Below, piece after piece: positions 10,501 through 23,700 of a stretch of 64,000 nt of DNA. The notes below the pieces were generated by a model. It saw only the letters and a list, made by a program, of their open reading frames with translations. It was not told where the DNA came from and ran no database searches. The translations under genes were made by a program, and so were the position numbers. The first letter of the stretch is position 1, and the number at the start of each line of letters is the position of its first letter. Source of the DNA: Amoebophrya sp. A120 (Eukaryota > Sar > Dinophyceae > Syndiniales > Amoebophryaceae); contig CAJINV010000001.1 in assembly GCA_905178155.1 (NCBI GenBank), positions 220,344-284,343 of the forward strand. Direction: 5' to 3'.

Positions 10501-11411
10501 GTACGTATTTGATATTTGTCGCCAGCGGCACCACCTAGGCACGGACAACGACATAGACAAGAACTACGAGAATCTCCTCGCTTTCGCAGGCAATCATTTG
10601 AAGAATCTCATACAAAAAGACACGGCAAGTTGTTGAACTACGTGTACGTTCTCGTCTTCTCTCTCCTAGCTACAATCTCTTCTAAACTTAAATTTTGAAG
10701 GCGCCTCTTGACAAGCCATAGTGCCCATGTACGCATTTCGTTCGTTCGTGTTCTGTTGAACCTGAAACGGAAACAGTAGCTAGAAAGAGAAAGATCAACA
10801 AGAGTAATACAAAGGACACACAGGTGGCGAGCGGTGGATCGATGAAATACAACTTATTCAACATCACGTGGCGCCGTAGTACAGCTCTGGTGTTCGCTCC
10901 AGCATGACAGACGGGTTGATCATATGCTAAAGCCAAGACATCTCGGGCCGTCGTCGTCGTGGTCCTCAGACTTTAAAACCTTTCACTCGTGGTCCTCAGA
11001 CTTTATTATGCTTTCACCTTTCACTCCCAGAAGCAGAACGTCTGAAGCTGAACACAACTACCGTATGAAGTCGAACAAATGAACTTCAGATCTGTGTGGC
11101 GATCATGTTTTCGAACCAGCGTCGTCGGCAGTTGAGAAGGAGGTTATACCGAATCGTTGGCTTTTACTAGAAGAAAGTTTCAGTTCCCGCATTTTCTTCG
11201 TGAAAAGAATGCGCTGGCACTGATGACATCTTCAAATAGTTGTACCCTGCTCTCTTCATCATCTACTCTGCATCAAGAACTAGAGCCATGTTTTAACAAT
11301 GTAAAAAGACCAAGAAGTACTTATCGTGACGTTGCTCCACATGAAGACCATGATAGACGGGAAGAAGTTTCTATAGGTTTGCGTATAGAAACTTCTCAAA
11401 GCTGCAGTTCA
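10501..11411. other. Intergenic, with a short tandem repeat
   Basis: No convincing gene. At about 10955-11025 the phrase gtggtcctcagactttaaaa, then cctttcac, is repeated in tandem with small changes. The region separates the start of paralog A from the stop of the transporter gene. Confidence 0.5.
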
Positions 11412-14400
11412 CTACTTCCGTACCATCCGCATCAACGGAGCGTACAGGAGGGACGACAAGACGTAGATTGCCGCCGCGTAGGTAAAGGCCGGGCGGTAGT
11501 CGCCACTGTGTCCGTCGGCCAGCACCCCGCCAAACAAGGCACTGCCGCGGAAAGCGAATCCGTTGAAGGACAGTAGGGCGTTCCACTTGCCGCGGTTTTC
11601 CGTCGCAACGTGGTCCATTAGAATGCTTTTGTCGAACCCCGGGGTGGCCATGGCAAACGACCCGGTGACCAGGAAGATGACCAGCACGGCTGGCTCGTAG
11701 TAGGTAACTCCCGCGATCCAGGACGTGAATGTTCCTGCGGTCGGAGGAGTTGATGTTGATGTGGTTGCTGGATTTGATTCTTGTAGTTCCAGCGCACCAA
11801 CGGCAGCACTAGAACTACCGGTAGAAGCGCCTGCAGTGGATGCGGCTGTAGTACTAACTAGCGCGTAGGTTCTTGTTCTACTCGTTGTTCCAGCTGGTGC
11901 GACGTCTCTTCCTAGTAGTTGTATCTCTTTATTCTTCGTCACAGCCGGCATGAAGATGGTATTCTTAGCACTCTTCGTTGGTTCAAGTTCAACAACATGA
12001 TCCACGTGGTCGTGAATGTTATCAATCGCGGAAGGTGCTTGATGTGGTCCGCCGGCGAGGTAGATCATTTTGTTTTTGAACGGATTTAGTGCTTGTAGTT
12101 GCCCTAGTTCTTGTTCTACTTCTTCTTCCCCGGCTGCTGCATTCATTTTCGTAGTTGTCAAAACCTCGCTCCGCAGCTCCTTCGCGATCTTCATTCCATG
12201 TTGCGTCCCCGAGTCAATCGGTTCCAGCAGCATTCCTATCCTAGTACACAACTTCTACCCCATCATCTCCCACTCATCTTCGATGAAAGGCATATATTTT
12301 GGGAAGCAGCTGCAGAAGCTAGGACTACACAAATCCAAATGCAAGAACTTGTTTTGCATGACGATTCTTCTGCACTTGTTGAATTGTAGTACTGGTTCTT
12401 AGGGTTTCCGTTCCGCAACCCACGATGCAGAGAGTGCGTAATAAGGCAATGGAAGATTTGTTTTTGGTATGCTTCACAAATGGACGGAGCGGGAGTTGAT
12501 GTAAATGTAAATACGCACATTCATAATTCCAGTGTAGGTCGTGGAAGGAACCGAAGCACAGTCCAGCAAGGTCGGTAGGATCGTCGTCTGCGATGTCGTC
12601 CCTCGTCCAGCTGTCACCAAACCTACGTCGCTTTGGAGGTTCTGTTCCCCAAATAACATCGACCACCAGAACCACGTCGGAGGTGCGACCTCCGCTGTTG
12701 CTGGCGTCTGGAGTAGATAATCTTCACACAACCGACTTGTTGTAAAATAAGGCGAGGGTTGATTGTTGAAGGCCGCGAGTCCTCGTCCTGAAGATTCGGT
12801 TGCTGGCCTCTGCATTATTTGATTTTCTTGCAGCTCTTGCTGTCCGTCCTCCGCGAGGGCTGCTGCTGATGATGAAAGAACAGAGCGGCCAGCAACTTCT
12901 GCAACAGGTGTCAATGCGTTGTGGTTCATGTCTTCAGCGGGCGCAGTGGTTCTTGCGCTGTCTAGTTGCAGAAGCCAAACGAAGTCAGTTGAAGTCGTCG
13001 CACCTGTCCCGTGCCCGTCACCACCAGAACCACTCGCCATAATCTCCGCAGACGAGGACGAGAAGGGAAATGCCCCGCCGATGAGCCAGAGACCCAAGAT
13101 GGCCACGAGGCGGCAGACCATGCTTACCTTCGCGCGGCTGCTGCTGAACAGCGGTAGCAGCACGCGGTTGCACACCTCCGCCATGAAGACCATGCACAAG
13201 GGGTACACGATCTGCAGGACGCAGATCGCGTTGGGCCCGAACCCGAAGTCCTGGATAAAAAACAGGTTGAAGTACTTGAACGTCATGCCCGCCCCGATGC
13301 ACTGCGCGAAGTCTGCCACGGCGATCACGTAGGGCGCGTACCGCTTAAAGTCGCGTTTCGTCGCCGCGTCCGGGTCCTCACCGCCCAGCAACGCCTCGGT
13401 CAGCTGGCCGGCGTTTCCACCATCCTTCGGCCCACCGGACCGTCCGACGCTTTGCAGCCCCGAGATTTTCCACACGGCCGGGAGGATGAGGACCAAACCC
13501 AGAATGAGGATGAAGTGCAGCAGGTCCATATTCCAAAACACATCCACCGCTGCCGCACCCACCTGCTGCGTGGCGGCGGGTGGAACGGCTTCTTGGATTG
13601 CGGCAGTGGACGAGGGGGATCCTGGAGGTGGACCTCCTGTAGCTGTCGTGACGACCACCGGCGTCGTCTGGTCGAGGTCCACGCCAATTTGGTCGGCGAA
13701 CTCGCCCCGCGTCAGCATCACCATCGGCGACACGTAGTGCCGGAAGTACTCCACACAGAGAATCCCGAGCACCGGGGAGAACGCGACGCCACTGTAGCTC
13801 GCGATCATCTTCTTCGTGAACCAATCGGCCGAAATTTTCGCCTGGTCCTCCGTCGTGCTCCCGCCTGGAGTGGGGAAAGTGAGAGTGTTGTAAGTACTAT
13901 GAGACACACATGAAGATCGTTCTGATTCTCTTGTACTTCTTACTAGCTCCTCCGCCGAAAAATCCTTGCAAGTATGATGTTCTTGTCCGACCACCAGCAC
14001 AAGAATAAAGACCTGCTATGTCATTTTCTAACACTACTCTTGTTGCGCTGTCTACTCGTGCGAAAAAGAAACGAATCCGAATCGCAAAAATCCAGTGAAC
14101 TATGTTCGAAATGCAAACAAAACGATTGCAACTAATTCTAATCCGCACCTCAATCTTTATCTCTTTAGTTTTACGTATGTAGAATGATATATTACAATTT
14201 CAACACACCTTCCTGTGATAATATCTGCACACTGTCGGCGAACAGCGTCTCGGAGCTGGAGGTGAGGCCCTCGTAGAAGATTCCCAGAATGACCATGGCC
14301 ACGTAGATGAAGGGCAGGTAGTTGGACGCGAACGCGCTGCCGAGCAGGAAGACGGCGCCCAAGTATGAACAGCAAAATTATCGCACTCGTAGTAATCCCA

Positions 14401-14867
14401 CTCATTACTTCTCGAGGTAAAACCGCATTACAAATTTCATATCATTTCTCATGCTGACAAAATTTGTCATGCGATTTCTACTAGTACGATACTTTTGCAC
14501 AGGATACCAAGCCCAATCTTGCGATCCACCGGGCGAGCACGTTCCGGCGCTCCGGCTGGCGGTCCACCACCAGCCCCACGGGCCAGAACACCAACAGCTG
14601 CGAAAACCCGAACAAGGACTCGCAGAACCCCACCGTGGCGTTGGCGCGCGCCCCGTCGTGCGCCTGCTGCACCTGGAGCACGTACTTCTCGAAAAACGGG
14701 CCCAACGCCGTTCCGATGCTGATGGCGCTGCAAAAGTTGTAAACAATGATGCACCACACATTGTGCAGCGCAGCGTCCTTCTTCTTCTGGAAGGCTGCAG
14801 ATGTTGACCCGTCAACTTTATTATCCCCGCCGCCAAAAGCAGCGGAGGCCAGAAGCGTTTCCGTCAT
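11412..14867 (-). CDS. Major facilitator superfamily-type transporter
   Basis: A polytopic membrane transporter, probably 12 helices, substrate unknown. Modelled exons: 14507-14867, 14209-14363, about 12500-13864 and 11412-12240. Helix-like segments in order include VWCIIVYNFCSAISIGTALG, LFGFSQLLVFWPVGLVVD, LGAVFLLGSAF, FIYVAMVILGIFYEGL followed by ETLFADSV (resembling the MFS loop motif with a conserved Asp), LHFILILGLVLILPAVW, CVLQIVYPLCMVFMAEV, LVAILGLWLIGGAFPF, then PAVLVIFLVTGSFAMATPG and the C-terminal SFNGFAFRGSALFGGVLADG. A conventional intron (13865-14208, gtgtgtt donor, ccccactccag acceptor) joins QILSQEG to GSTTEDQAK in frame. Two long Ser/Thr/Ala-rich loops enlarge it beyond a usual MFS protein. 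Start chosen at the first in-frame ATG (MTETLLASAAF); an upstream exon is possible. The 12.24/12.5 kb junction is unresolved. Confidence 0.75.
14364..14506. mobile_element. Introner, family T, TSD ccaag
   Basis: Ends aaaattatcgcactcgtag and ctagtacgatacttttgcac. TSD ccaag at 14359-14363 and 14507-14511. Excision joins WIARLGL to GAVFLLGS in frame in the MFS gene. Interior motifs gcattacaaattt, tttgtcatgcg. Confidence 0.92.
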
Positions 14868-15569
14868 CGCAGCTGCTCTCGCCGACAGGAGATGTCGCAC
14901 ACTCACGCGGAACCGGAAGATGTCGTGTATACTACTGCTGGTGCAGAAGCTTTCTTACTGGTTTTATCTATCTTTACCGTGGCATGTTGTCGTCTAAAAG
15001 ATGGGTCGGTCTTGTTTGTGGGTACTACACATCAGGTTGAGGTACTGTTTGAAAATTCTCAATCAGAGAAGGATCTACAAGTTGCTGGAAAAAAAAAACT
15101 TGCCAATACGACAGAAGCTGTTCTTTGTGTCCGTCGTGTACGTGCAAGTGCATGAAAATCAGAATGTCGTCATTAACATTATCGTGAACACTTGTCCTGC
15201 TCGCGGACGTCATCAATTCTAGATGCCGAAGATGACTCGTGTGCCACGTTTTTCCATTTCCGCGCACTAACTTAACAATTTCAATTACGTCACTTGCGTA
15301 TGCTTTGAAAGGGAAGGTCCGACAAGGTCGTGAGTTCTTATCTTCATCATCTCTTACATCGTATATCGCACAGCGCTAGCTGGGAGACGTGGTTACACAT
15401 CACAGCAACTGTGGCGAGCGAGAAAATATCGCTTGTCCCGAACCTAGCGACGTGCACGGCAACAGCGAGGGTTCTGCTTCTGTTCTCATGCTTTTCGTGA
15501 AATACACAAGAAGAAGAACGACCAGCGCGTTCTCCCACTCCGACAGATAGAGATGTGCTCATCTTCATT
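14868..15569. other. Intergenic, transporter 5' side
   Basis: No convincing exon, apart from a possible short 5' extension of the transporter up to about 14940 (open frame without ATG). The rest lacks introner motifs and repeats. Confidence 0.45.
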
Positions 15570-17280
15570 TTACTTCTGCGCTGCATCATACGCACACATT
15601 TGGTACAATTTGGTGCGCAGCAGGTACTGGACCTGCGACTCCAGCACCTCCTCGAGATCACTGGCCGCCTTGCGCGGGTGCAGCTGGCGGATCTGTTCCT
15701 CGAGCGTTTTCATGCGGCGGAGCTCCAGGATCTGCTTGCGCAACTTGAGGACGAGCCGTATGAAAGCCTCAGAATGGAAATCCTCAACGTGGAAATAATT
15801 TGTGATGCATGAAATGCGACGCAAAAAAGACTGTGCTGCAGAAGACGCCATGGAGGCCGATTATTGTCCTTCTACGGGTTGAGAATTGGAGTGCTGATTA
15901 GCATGAGAGAAGGGCACCCCTTTGCCTTAACCTGCATGACAGAAATGCTTTGAGTGCACGGGAAACTTGTCATGCGCCGCCTAGAAGTGGCGCTTCAACT
16001 GGAGTGGTTTTTTGCATTACATACAAACGTAATTATTTTCACTTTGAAATTTTCGAAACTGAGGCTTTCATAAGCCGGGGGTCCCGCTGCTTCGCCTCGA
16101 CCAGGAGTTCCAGCCGCGCGTAGAGCGCCACGGCCCAGGCGTCGGACAGGAAAAAGCTGGTGTCGCACGTTTTACCCCCCGGGGTTTTTACTGAAGGAAA
16201 GTTGCTGATCGTCTTTCGCGCGAAAGCGAACAGCTGCTCCCGCGCGACGTCGCGTGCGAGCGAGGTTCTACTTGAGGGAGGAGAGGGCGAGGATGAAGTT
16301 GATGTCGAGGAACAATCGCTAGAAGAATTCATCTTGTTCCTACCACCACTAGAACAACTGCGGAACAGGACCTGCTCGCGCGCGCGCTGTGGGTGCACCT
16401 GCAGCAGCGGTAGTCCGGGCCACAACCGCTTCAGCTCGGTCAGCACGACGCCCTGCATTTTCCCCGTTTCGATTTGCCGCCCCAGGTCGTGCTTCGCCGC
16501 GGCCAGGCTCCGGTCCTTCAGCGTGTCCTCTAGGGCCAGCCCCGTAAACGGGTAGTTCGCTTGCTTCAGGCGCTCCAGGGCAACGCACACGCTGCCGGAC
16601 ACACTGTCATACGCGGACGAGGCAGTGGAGGATGATGAAACGAATTTTTCTTTCGCAGTCTGCGACCACGTTCCTGTAGTTATATTTTCCGCCGCCGTAG
16701 TAGTTGTCCCTGAAGACGCCGAGGATGACGCTGCTCCTGGTGCTCCTGTCCCCGCCGCACCGTGTCGAATCAGGGCGAATCGCTGCGGCGCACCGGTCTC
16801 GTAGCGGACTATCGCAAAGCCGGTGGAGCGAAACCCGACGGATAGACCGAGTATCAGCCCGTCGGCGGCGGAACACGATCCGGCCTGTTTCGTGGGGGAG
16901 GACGTTTCGGTGGGGCTACATCTTGCCGCGCCAGACATGGTAGACAACTGCCTTCGACTTGTGCAACGAAGATGTGCCGACGTCCCACGAACATCAATCT
17001 GCTGGCCGCTTGTTGAAGATCGCTGTCTTGGTGCTTCGTAACCAATACCCTCGATGAACTGCATATTCGCGCAGGATGCTGGAAGGTGGCGCAATTTCGG
17101 TGCAGCAGGAGCGCTCAGCCCACTTGAGCGTGTTCCATGTCGTTGTCCAGCGGTCGTTGTGTAATATACACTTGCTGAAGATGAACAACCATGCCCCACG
17201 TTGGCCTGGCGCAGCGAAGTCCTCATTCTTTTCCTATGTGTGAAACTGAAAGTAGACAGAAACCGACCTAATAATTTCAA
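15570..17280 (-). CDS. RuvC/YqgF-like RNase H fold protein with C-terminal coiled coil
   Basis: Exons 16042-17280 and 15570-about 15790, joined across an introner. The N-terminus is basic and Ser/Arg-rich (MKLLGRFLSTFSFTHRKRMR), suggesting organelle targeting. A core from about residue 140 resembles the RuvC/YqgF fold: strand one ILGLSVGFRSTGFAIVRYE, then TGLALEDTLKDRSLAAAKHD with Glu in the place of the second catalytic acid, followed by GKMQGVVLTELKRLWP, and a final helix SDAWAVALYARLEL with Asp in the usual DA..AL position. The first strand has Ser where RuvC proteins have Asp (LGLS rather than GID), so nuclease activity is doubtful. The second exon is a strongly charged helix (RLVLKLRKQILELRRMKTLE) ending YQMCAYDAAQK. 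Role inferred: organellar DNA or RNA junction processing, or a non-catalytic relative. Confidence 0.65.
15791..16041. mobile_element. Introner, single type
   Basis: Ends ggaaataatttgtgatgcat and gtaattattttc are an imperfect inverted repeat. The interior has tttgcattacat, cttgtcatgcgc and gcatgacagaaat. It splits the RuvC-like gene between SVSKISK and VEDFHSEAF; frame continuity places the ends to within a few bases. No clean TSD. Confidence 0.75.
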
Positions 17281-17793
17281 CAGCGGATCGAGATTGTCCA
17301 GGATGGAACGCTCAACAACACGGATAAGATCAACATGAACATATCAACTCTTGCTACAAAATAGATCTCCTTCAGATCGAATAAACGGTTGATCGCCGAT
17401 CTTTTTGAACCTCCATTCAGTTATCTGCAAGGAGCGTTTGCATCTTGAAAAAAAACGAAAACATCGACTCGGATGGAAGGGTCTTGATCTTCATCCTCCT
17501 GTTCCTGGCAGTAGTTTTCGACTTTGGGCTGTTGAACTCTATGTTCGTAAGTACAATTCGACTTGCCGCAGAAAATGAAAAGAAGATCGTCACCGTAGAA
17601 CAAACCACCGCCATCGCACGACGCCAGTGCGGCTTTCAGTCTGCTTGAGGAAGTAGAAAACGGACGGCACGGAGATTCAGATTCTGTGAACTGCAAGTAC
17701 TAACTGTTGTTCAACTCGAAATGTATGAAAATTCCAGCAGTTCCAAGATCTGATCGCGCAAGAAAGCTTGTTTTTCACCATCTTTCCACCCTT
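17281..17793. other. Intergenic, nothing recognised
   Basis: Short overlapping frames exist on both strands but none shows domain-like sequence. Lies between the RuvC-like start and the paralog B stop. Confidence 0.5.
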
Positions 17794-20700
17794 CTAGCTT
17801 TCTGCCGTCCCTTCCGCACCGATCATTCCCGTGGCCGTCGCATCGGCGGCGGCCGCTTTTCTCGCCTTGAGGTGTTCGCTGTCCCAGGTTGACAAACTCT
17901 TTTCTAGCCAGTCTTTACCTTGATGCAGCTCGGCCCAATAGGTTATGTTGAGAGCGTTAGCTCTGTATGAAATGGAAATATGTCTGGGTCTGGAAGAATG
18001 CAGATTTTTGTCATGGTGTTTTTGCATGGCACAGACTGTCTGTCATGGACGAAGCCCTAGCATCACAGAGTTCGAGAAGCTTCCGCATTGCCTAATCCGC
18101 ATGACAAATCCCCCACTTTGGTAACGGGAAGTAGTGGGCATCTTTTGCTGCCTCTGCATGAGAGATTTGCTTGTGTTGTGAAATGCGCATCACAAGGTCG
18201 CATTCTTCCAGACCCAGACATATTTGCAATGCATACTCTGCTGCGAAGGCCTGGGCGGTCCCCGTAGAGCGTCTGCACGTACGTTGCGTATCCAAGAAAA
18301 AAACGTTGTTAGTGTAAATTTGTGATGCGCAACACTCAAGATGATTGCGTGTGTCATGCTTGGCACGTATCGCAGGGTCCATTAAAGGGCGTTTTCACAT
18401 ACTATCTGCGCATGACAGGTTTTTGCTGTCATGCCAGACAAATTTGTAATGCTGTTCCTCCAAAAAAGTTACACCTACAATGTTTTTTTCTTGGATATTG
18501 CGTTGCGAAAAAATAGTATGCAGTTGTGAATAAAAGAATTTCCCACTTGGCGGCTTCCTCGGGTCGGTAGTTTGTTGATTAAGAGTTCAACTTCAATTGC
18601 AATCGAAGATGCGATAAACAAGTAAGTACTTATATTGCAATGTAAAATCCAAATAGAAGTTTAAGTAGGTCTCTCTAGCCGGAGCGAACTGCGAGGTTTT
18701 TTAAAGTGCTTAGCCTGTCGTGTTGGGTTGAAGAGAAGAAGAAAAGCGAAAATGGACCCTAACTAGAATGGGCGCGGCGCGTGTGTGGATAAACAAGTAA
18801 GTATACAGGTCTTAGAGGCGTTCGATTCAACTTGAACCTCGATTCAGATCGAGAGGTTCCATTCCATTTCCATACAACTCGAACAAAACGTTCCTCAATA
18901 CAGGCGCGCTGGATTATCAATCGCCAGGACCACGTGTGGAGCAGACAGAGCCAGAGGACAATTCTTCTACACAGCGTAAGCACGGATGGGTGCTGCCCGA
19001 GCTCAAGCGCGTGGCGGCTTTCCGGGTTGAAGAAGGCGAGATCTGCTATTAATTGCAAAAGTATCGTACTCGTATAAATGCATTACAAATTTCCTCAGCA
19101 TGAGAAAGAAAATTTGTAATGCGAATTTACCTGAAGGAAAAGATTTGTAATGCATGACTGCAATACGAGTACGATACTTTTGCACAGAATATCTGCATCC
19201 AGACGTTTATTCCATTTCGGGTGCGTCATGTAGTGACCGGTGATGAATGCGACGTTGTCCCAATAGGAAAAGCACTATGGGGCTCTCAAACGTTACATTC
19301 TCAACTATTACATGAATTTGTGATGCTAAACCGACCGAAACCACAAACGCAACCCATAGGGCACCTTTCCGCAGATGGTCAGGCCACCGGGTCGCGGAGT
19401 CAGGCGGACCGAAGCCATCGCCATCACACTCGGGCACATCCAACTATTAATGATGGCGCACAGATTGTAATCCTATTTACCTTGTCGAGAACTTGTCATG
19501 CGAAGAAGCTTGAGCGTGAGAAGCGTGATAGTGATTCTGCATGACAAATTCCATGTAACAGCTGAGAATGTAACGTTTGAGAACGTCATAAGTGCACCAT
19601 TTTTTTTCGATCCTCGGAGGTGTTCCCCATCACATACCAAGTACTTTCGTCCGGAACGATGTCCACAACCCGCCTGAATGCGTTATTTTTCAGAACGCTG
19701 TCGACCCATACGTGCGGCTGCGTATCAAATGCAAAAATGTCTGGGTCTGGAAGATTAGAATTTGTCATGTTAAATCTGAATGATGCATAAATCTGTGTTG
19801 CGTGAGTACCAAAAGCTGTCCGCTTTTGCCCAAGTTGAGAGGGAGTCTCTCATGCAGGAAAGGCATGATAGAGACCTCAAAGAATCTGTCATGCTGGGTC
19901 TCGCATTCCAGACCTCATGGGTCATGGAAAACCTGCATCACAAATCTTGCATTCTTCCAGACCCAGACATATTTGCATTTCATACTGCGTGTCGAAGCGC
20001 AGGACGTCATCCGCGTTCGAATTCGCCCGCCACTATGAGAGTGCACAACTCGTCCCCTGCCCCCCTATTTGTATAGCATGACGAGTAATACAAACACGAC
20101 CACAAGTAGAGCCTATGCATGACATCAAGTTTGTGTGCCTAATGTAGTACTTACTGTTTGGGCTTCCGGAAATTGTCATGCAAACGGTGCCACAAGGAAG
20201 CGAGAGCGACTGCCTTCGGGGTTTTGCATGACAAATGAGGGGGAGGGGGAGTTGTGCACTCTAATAGCCATCCGAAAAAACCGCGAAGCGCGTGGTCGTA
20301 GGCGGCAAGGACAGGGTATCACATGCAAAAGTAATGTACTTGTAGTAATTGCAATCATGCATGACAAATGTTTTTCTTAAGGTAAAGCGGCATTACAAAT
20401 TTTATTTCTCATGATTTGTAATGCATTTATACGAGTACAATACTTTTGCAGTTGATACAGGGAGGAAAAAAATGCAGTAGGCCCCCAGCACCTCCATTGT
20501 GAAAGAGGCTCGAGCGTAGGTGACGCGTTTCTTCTTTGTGTCGAACAAAAACTTGTAGAAGGCGTTCGTGTCCAGGGGGAGAACGGGGGAACGAGGAACA
20601 CAAGCAGCAACTACTGCGTCTTTCTTGTCCTGGTCCTCGTCCTTTATTTCGGGAAAGAAGAAGAAGTGCGCGCTACCAGTCGTCCTCGCAGAATCTTCTT

Positions 20701-23700
20701 CTTCGTCCCTAGGGTGGAAAGCCTTGTTGAGGGGTATTGCAGTGAAAAATGCCCCCACCCCAGATGAACTTGGCAGCGTTTGTATAATTGCAAACCTTCG
20801 GTTCCCAATGGACGAAACACTCCCCGTCTTGCTCTTGCATTTTCATCGCAAATTTTCCATGCTGAAGAGCTCAGATTTGTGTTGCAAAGGAGCCCAACAG
20901 CAGCCGGATCTGTTATGCAAAAGACACCTTGCGCACCTAGATTCTGCATCAGAAAGGTGGCTCGCAATCCTTTCAACATGCAAGACAAAAGCCTTTCATT
21001 TGAAAACTTTGCATGACAAACTTTTGCAAATGAAGGGGACGAGGGGGCATTTTTCATTGCAGTAAGGGGTATCTTCAGGGCGACAAACAGGAGCCCAAAA
21101 ACCCAGCTGCCATATGAGAGTGCACAACTCCCCCTCCCCCTCATTTGTATAATGCAAGGGAACAAACTCAAGCCTTCCTCGTAGGCACTACTTGCATAGC
21201 AAATTTTAGAACCAGAACCTCACACGACCGTACTACAATCCGTGCGCAGATTTGTCATGCGGAAGCCCCTGGTGTGTCTGCTGTTGGTTGTATTGCTGTT
21301 CATGCCATACGAAAGTGGGAGAGCGAAGTTGTGCACAACTCTCATATGCCGCAGAGAAACACGAGTCGCAGCCAAACGATTCGATTCCAGGGCCGGGGCG
21401 ACGTGGCGTAGTCAAGACACCCAATTTGCCATCTTTTATGAGATGCAAACATGTCTGGGTCCTCTGGAAGAGTGCAAGTCTGTCATGCTTCTCTCGCATG
21501 ACTCTGAATTCTGTGATGCGAGGGCAGGAAAAGAGGCTTTGCCTGCCATGCAAAAACGCAGTCTGCCATGCGCAAAACGAATCACATAGCAGCCCGAAAA
21601 ATTTGTCATGCTTGCTTGAGTATTGCAGTGCGCATACCATTCACTTTTGGCATTACAACTTTCCAGACCCAGACATATTTGCAATGCACACAGCTTCGCC
21701 TCGAACAAGGGCTTGGAATCGGTCACGCCGATCGCGTATGCATTGCAAATATGTCTGGGTCTGGAAGAATGCAAACTTGTGATGCGCTTGCGCATTTCAC
21801 AACGCATAAAAATCTCTCATGCATAGACAGCGAAAGCTGCCCACTTTCTGTCACCAAAGTGGGGCATTTGTCATGCAGAATCGGCATTGCTCAAGCTTCT
21901 CGATGAAATCTGTGATGCTAGAGCCTCCATACCAGACCTTCTGTGTCATGCAAAAGCGGCATGACTCCTCCAGACCCAGACATATTTGCATTCGATAGCG
22001 CATCTACCGGGTCGAAAATCGCTGTCAAGTAGGAAACGGGTACATTTTCACCCCAAAACAGCTGCACCGATTCGAATACGACAAGAAGAAGCATGCCGAG
22101 CGGCGCTGCGATGCCGTGGATCGTCGAAAAGTACTTGGCAATCGTCGCCTTAAAGTGCGACAGCTTCGGGCGTTTCTTTTCGAAGGGGAAGTACGCCTTT
22201 AACGCGGGGTTGGACAAGGTTAAGAGGTTATGCATTTTTGCAAATATGTCTGGGTCTGGAAGGTTGATGCAACTTGTCGTGCTAAATCTGGATCGCGCCA
22301 AAAGTTTGTGTTGCATGAACACCAAAATATGTCCACTTTTGGATCAGTTCAGAGGCAGTTTCTCATGCAGGATAGGCATGCTAGACGTCTCACAGAATCT
22401 GTCATGCCAGGCCCTGCATGCCAGACCACATGGGTCATCGTGAATCTGCATCACAAGTCTTGCAATCTTCCAGACCCAGACATATTTGCATTTGATAGAG
22501 GTACCCGCCGGTCTCGATCACGGCTGTCACCACGTATGGGATTCTCAAACGTTACATTCTCAACTGTTACATGGATTTGTCATGCAAAACTACCTTAAGC
22601 CGCCAGATGGTCAAGCTGCTTCGCATGACAAATGAATCTGCGAAGGGCTAAACAGCACCTAAATCTGTGCGGAACTTGTAATGCAAAAGGCGCAAACTTC
22701 GCCCTTTCACTTTTGCCGTTCTTGCATTTTGTAACAGTTGAGAATGTAACGCTTGAGCACGCCATACCACGAAGCAAAAGCTTGGAACCACCAGCCAAAA
22801 CCCCCGCGCAATCAGTTCATTCGCGAGCGCGAGCTTGGGCATTCCCGGGTCGCCCAGAAGGGTGTCCGGTAACTTTTCGCTGCGCGGCGTGCTCCGCCAC
22901 GGACACCAGGACTCGTAGACCTCGAACGTGTAGGCGGAGAGTAAGGTGCTGATCATGTACAGAACCAGCGCCAGGGTCCAAATTTTCCCCGCCGCGCTGC
23001 CTTGGTCACACGTCACGCAAGAGAGCGTACCCCGGATTTCGAAGTCGTAAGGCAGAACCTCCTCGATCTCCTCTACCAGCTCAAACTCGTTGTCGTCGCT
23101 TCGTGTTCGTTCTTCACCCTCGTTAATAATATCAGCTCCTGTTGTATCATCTGGCAGAGAAGGAGCGGCGGTTGAAGATGCAAGTCCATTCTTTTCTACT
23201 TCGAGACTTGTTTTAATATTCGTAGCAGCCTCGGCGCTAGTACTAACTCTGGTAGCAATAGTTGATGTTCCCTCGTAGTCGTAGTCCATCCAGCTCGCTC
23301 GCAGGTGTTCTCCGCGGGCTCCGTGGTCTCCTCCCGATCCCGTCGTAATATCCGCAGCATTGGAAGATATTGCCCCTTCAACGACCAGTTGTTCATCCTC
23401 CAAAACCGGCAATAGCACCTCGGAGTTGTGCCGGCTCTTTCGGTAGTGCCGCTTTACCTTTTTCGGGCACATCACCTGCCGCCAGGGGAGGATGGTACCC
23501 AACAGCACGAAGACAAAGCCCACGAACAAAAGCTGAAAGGCGAACATGGCCGCTTTCCGGGTGTCGCCCAACAGCAGGATCAACGCGAACTCGATCAGAA
23601 TCCAGGTCACCGCACCGCAAAACCGGATGCGGCCAAGAAGCTGCACGAACCGAGTGTCGTGTTCCACGACTCGTTCCTTCAGTTCCGCGTTCGCAGCTTC

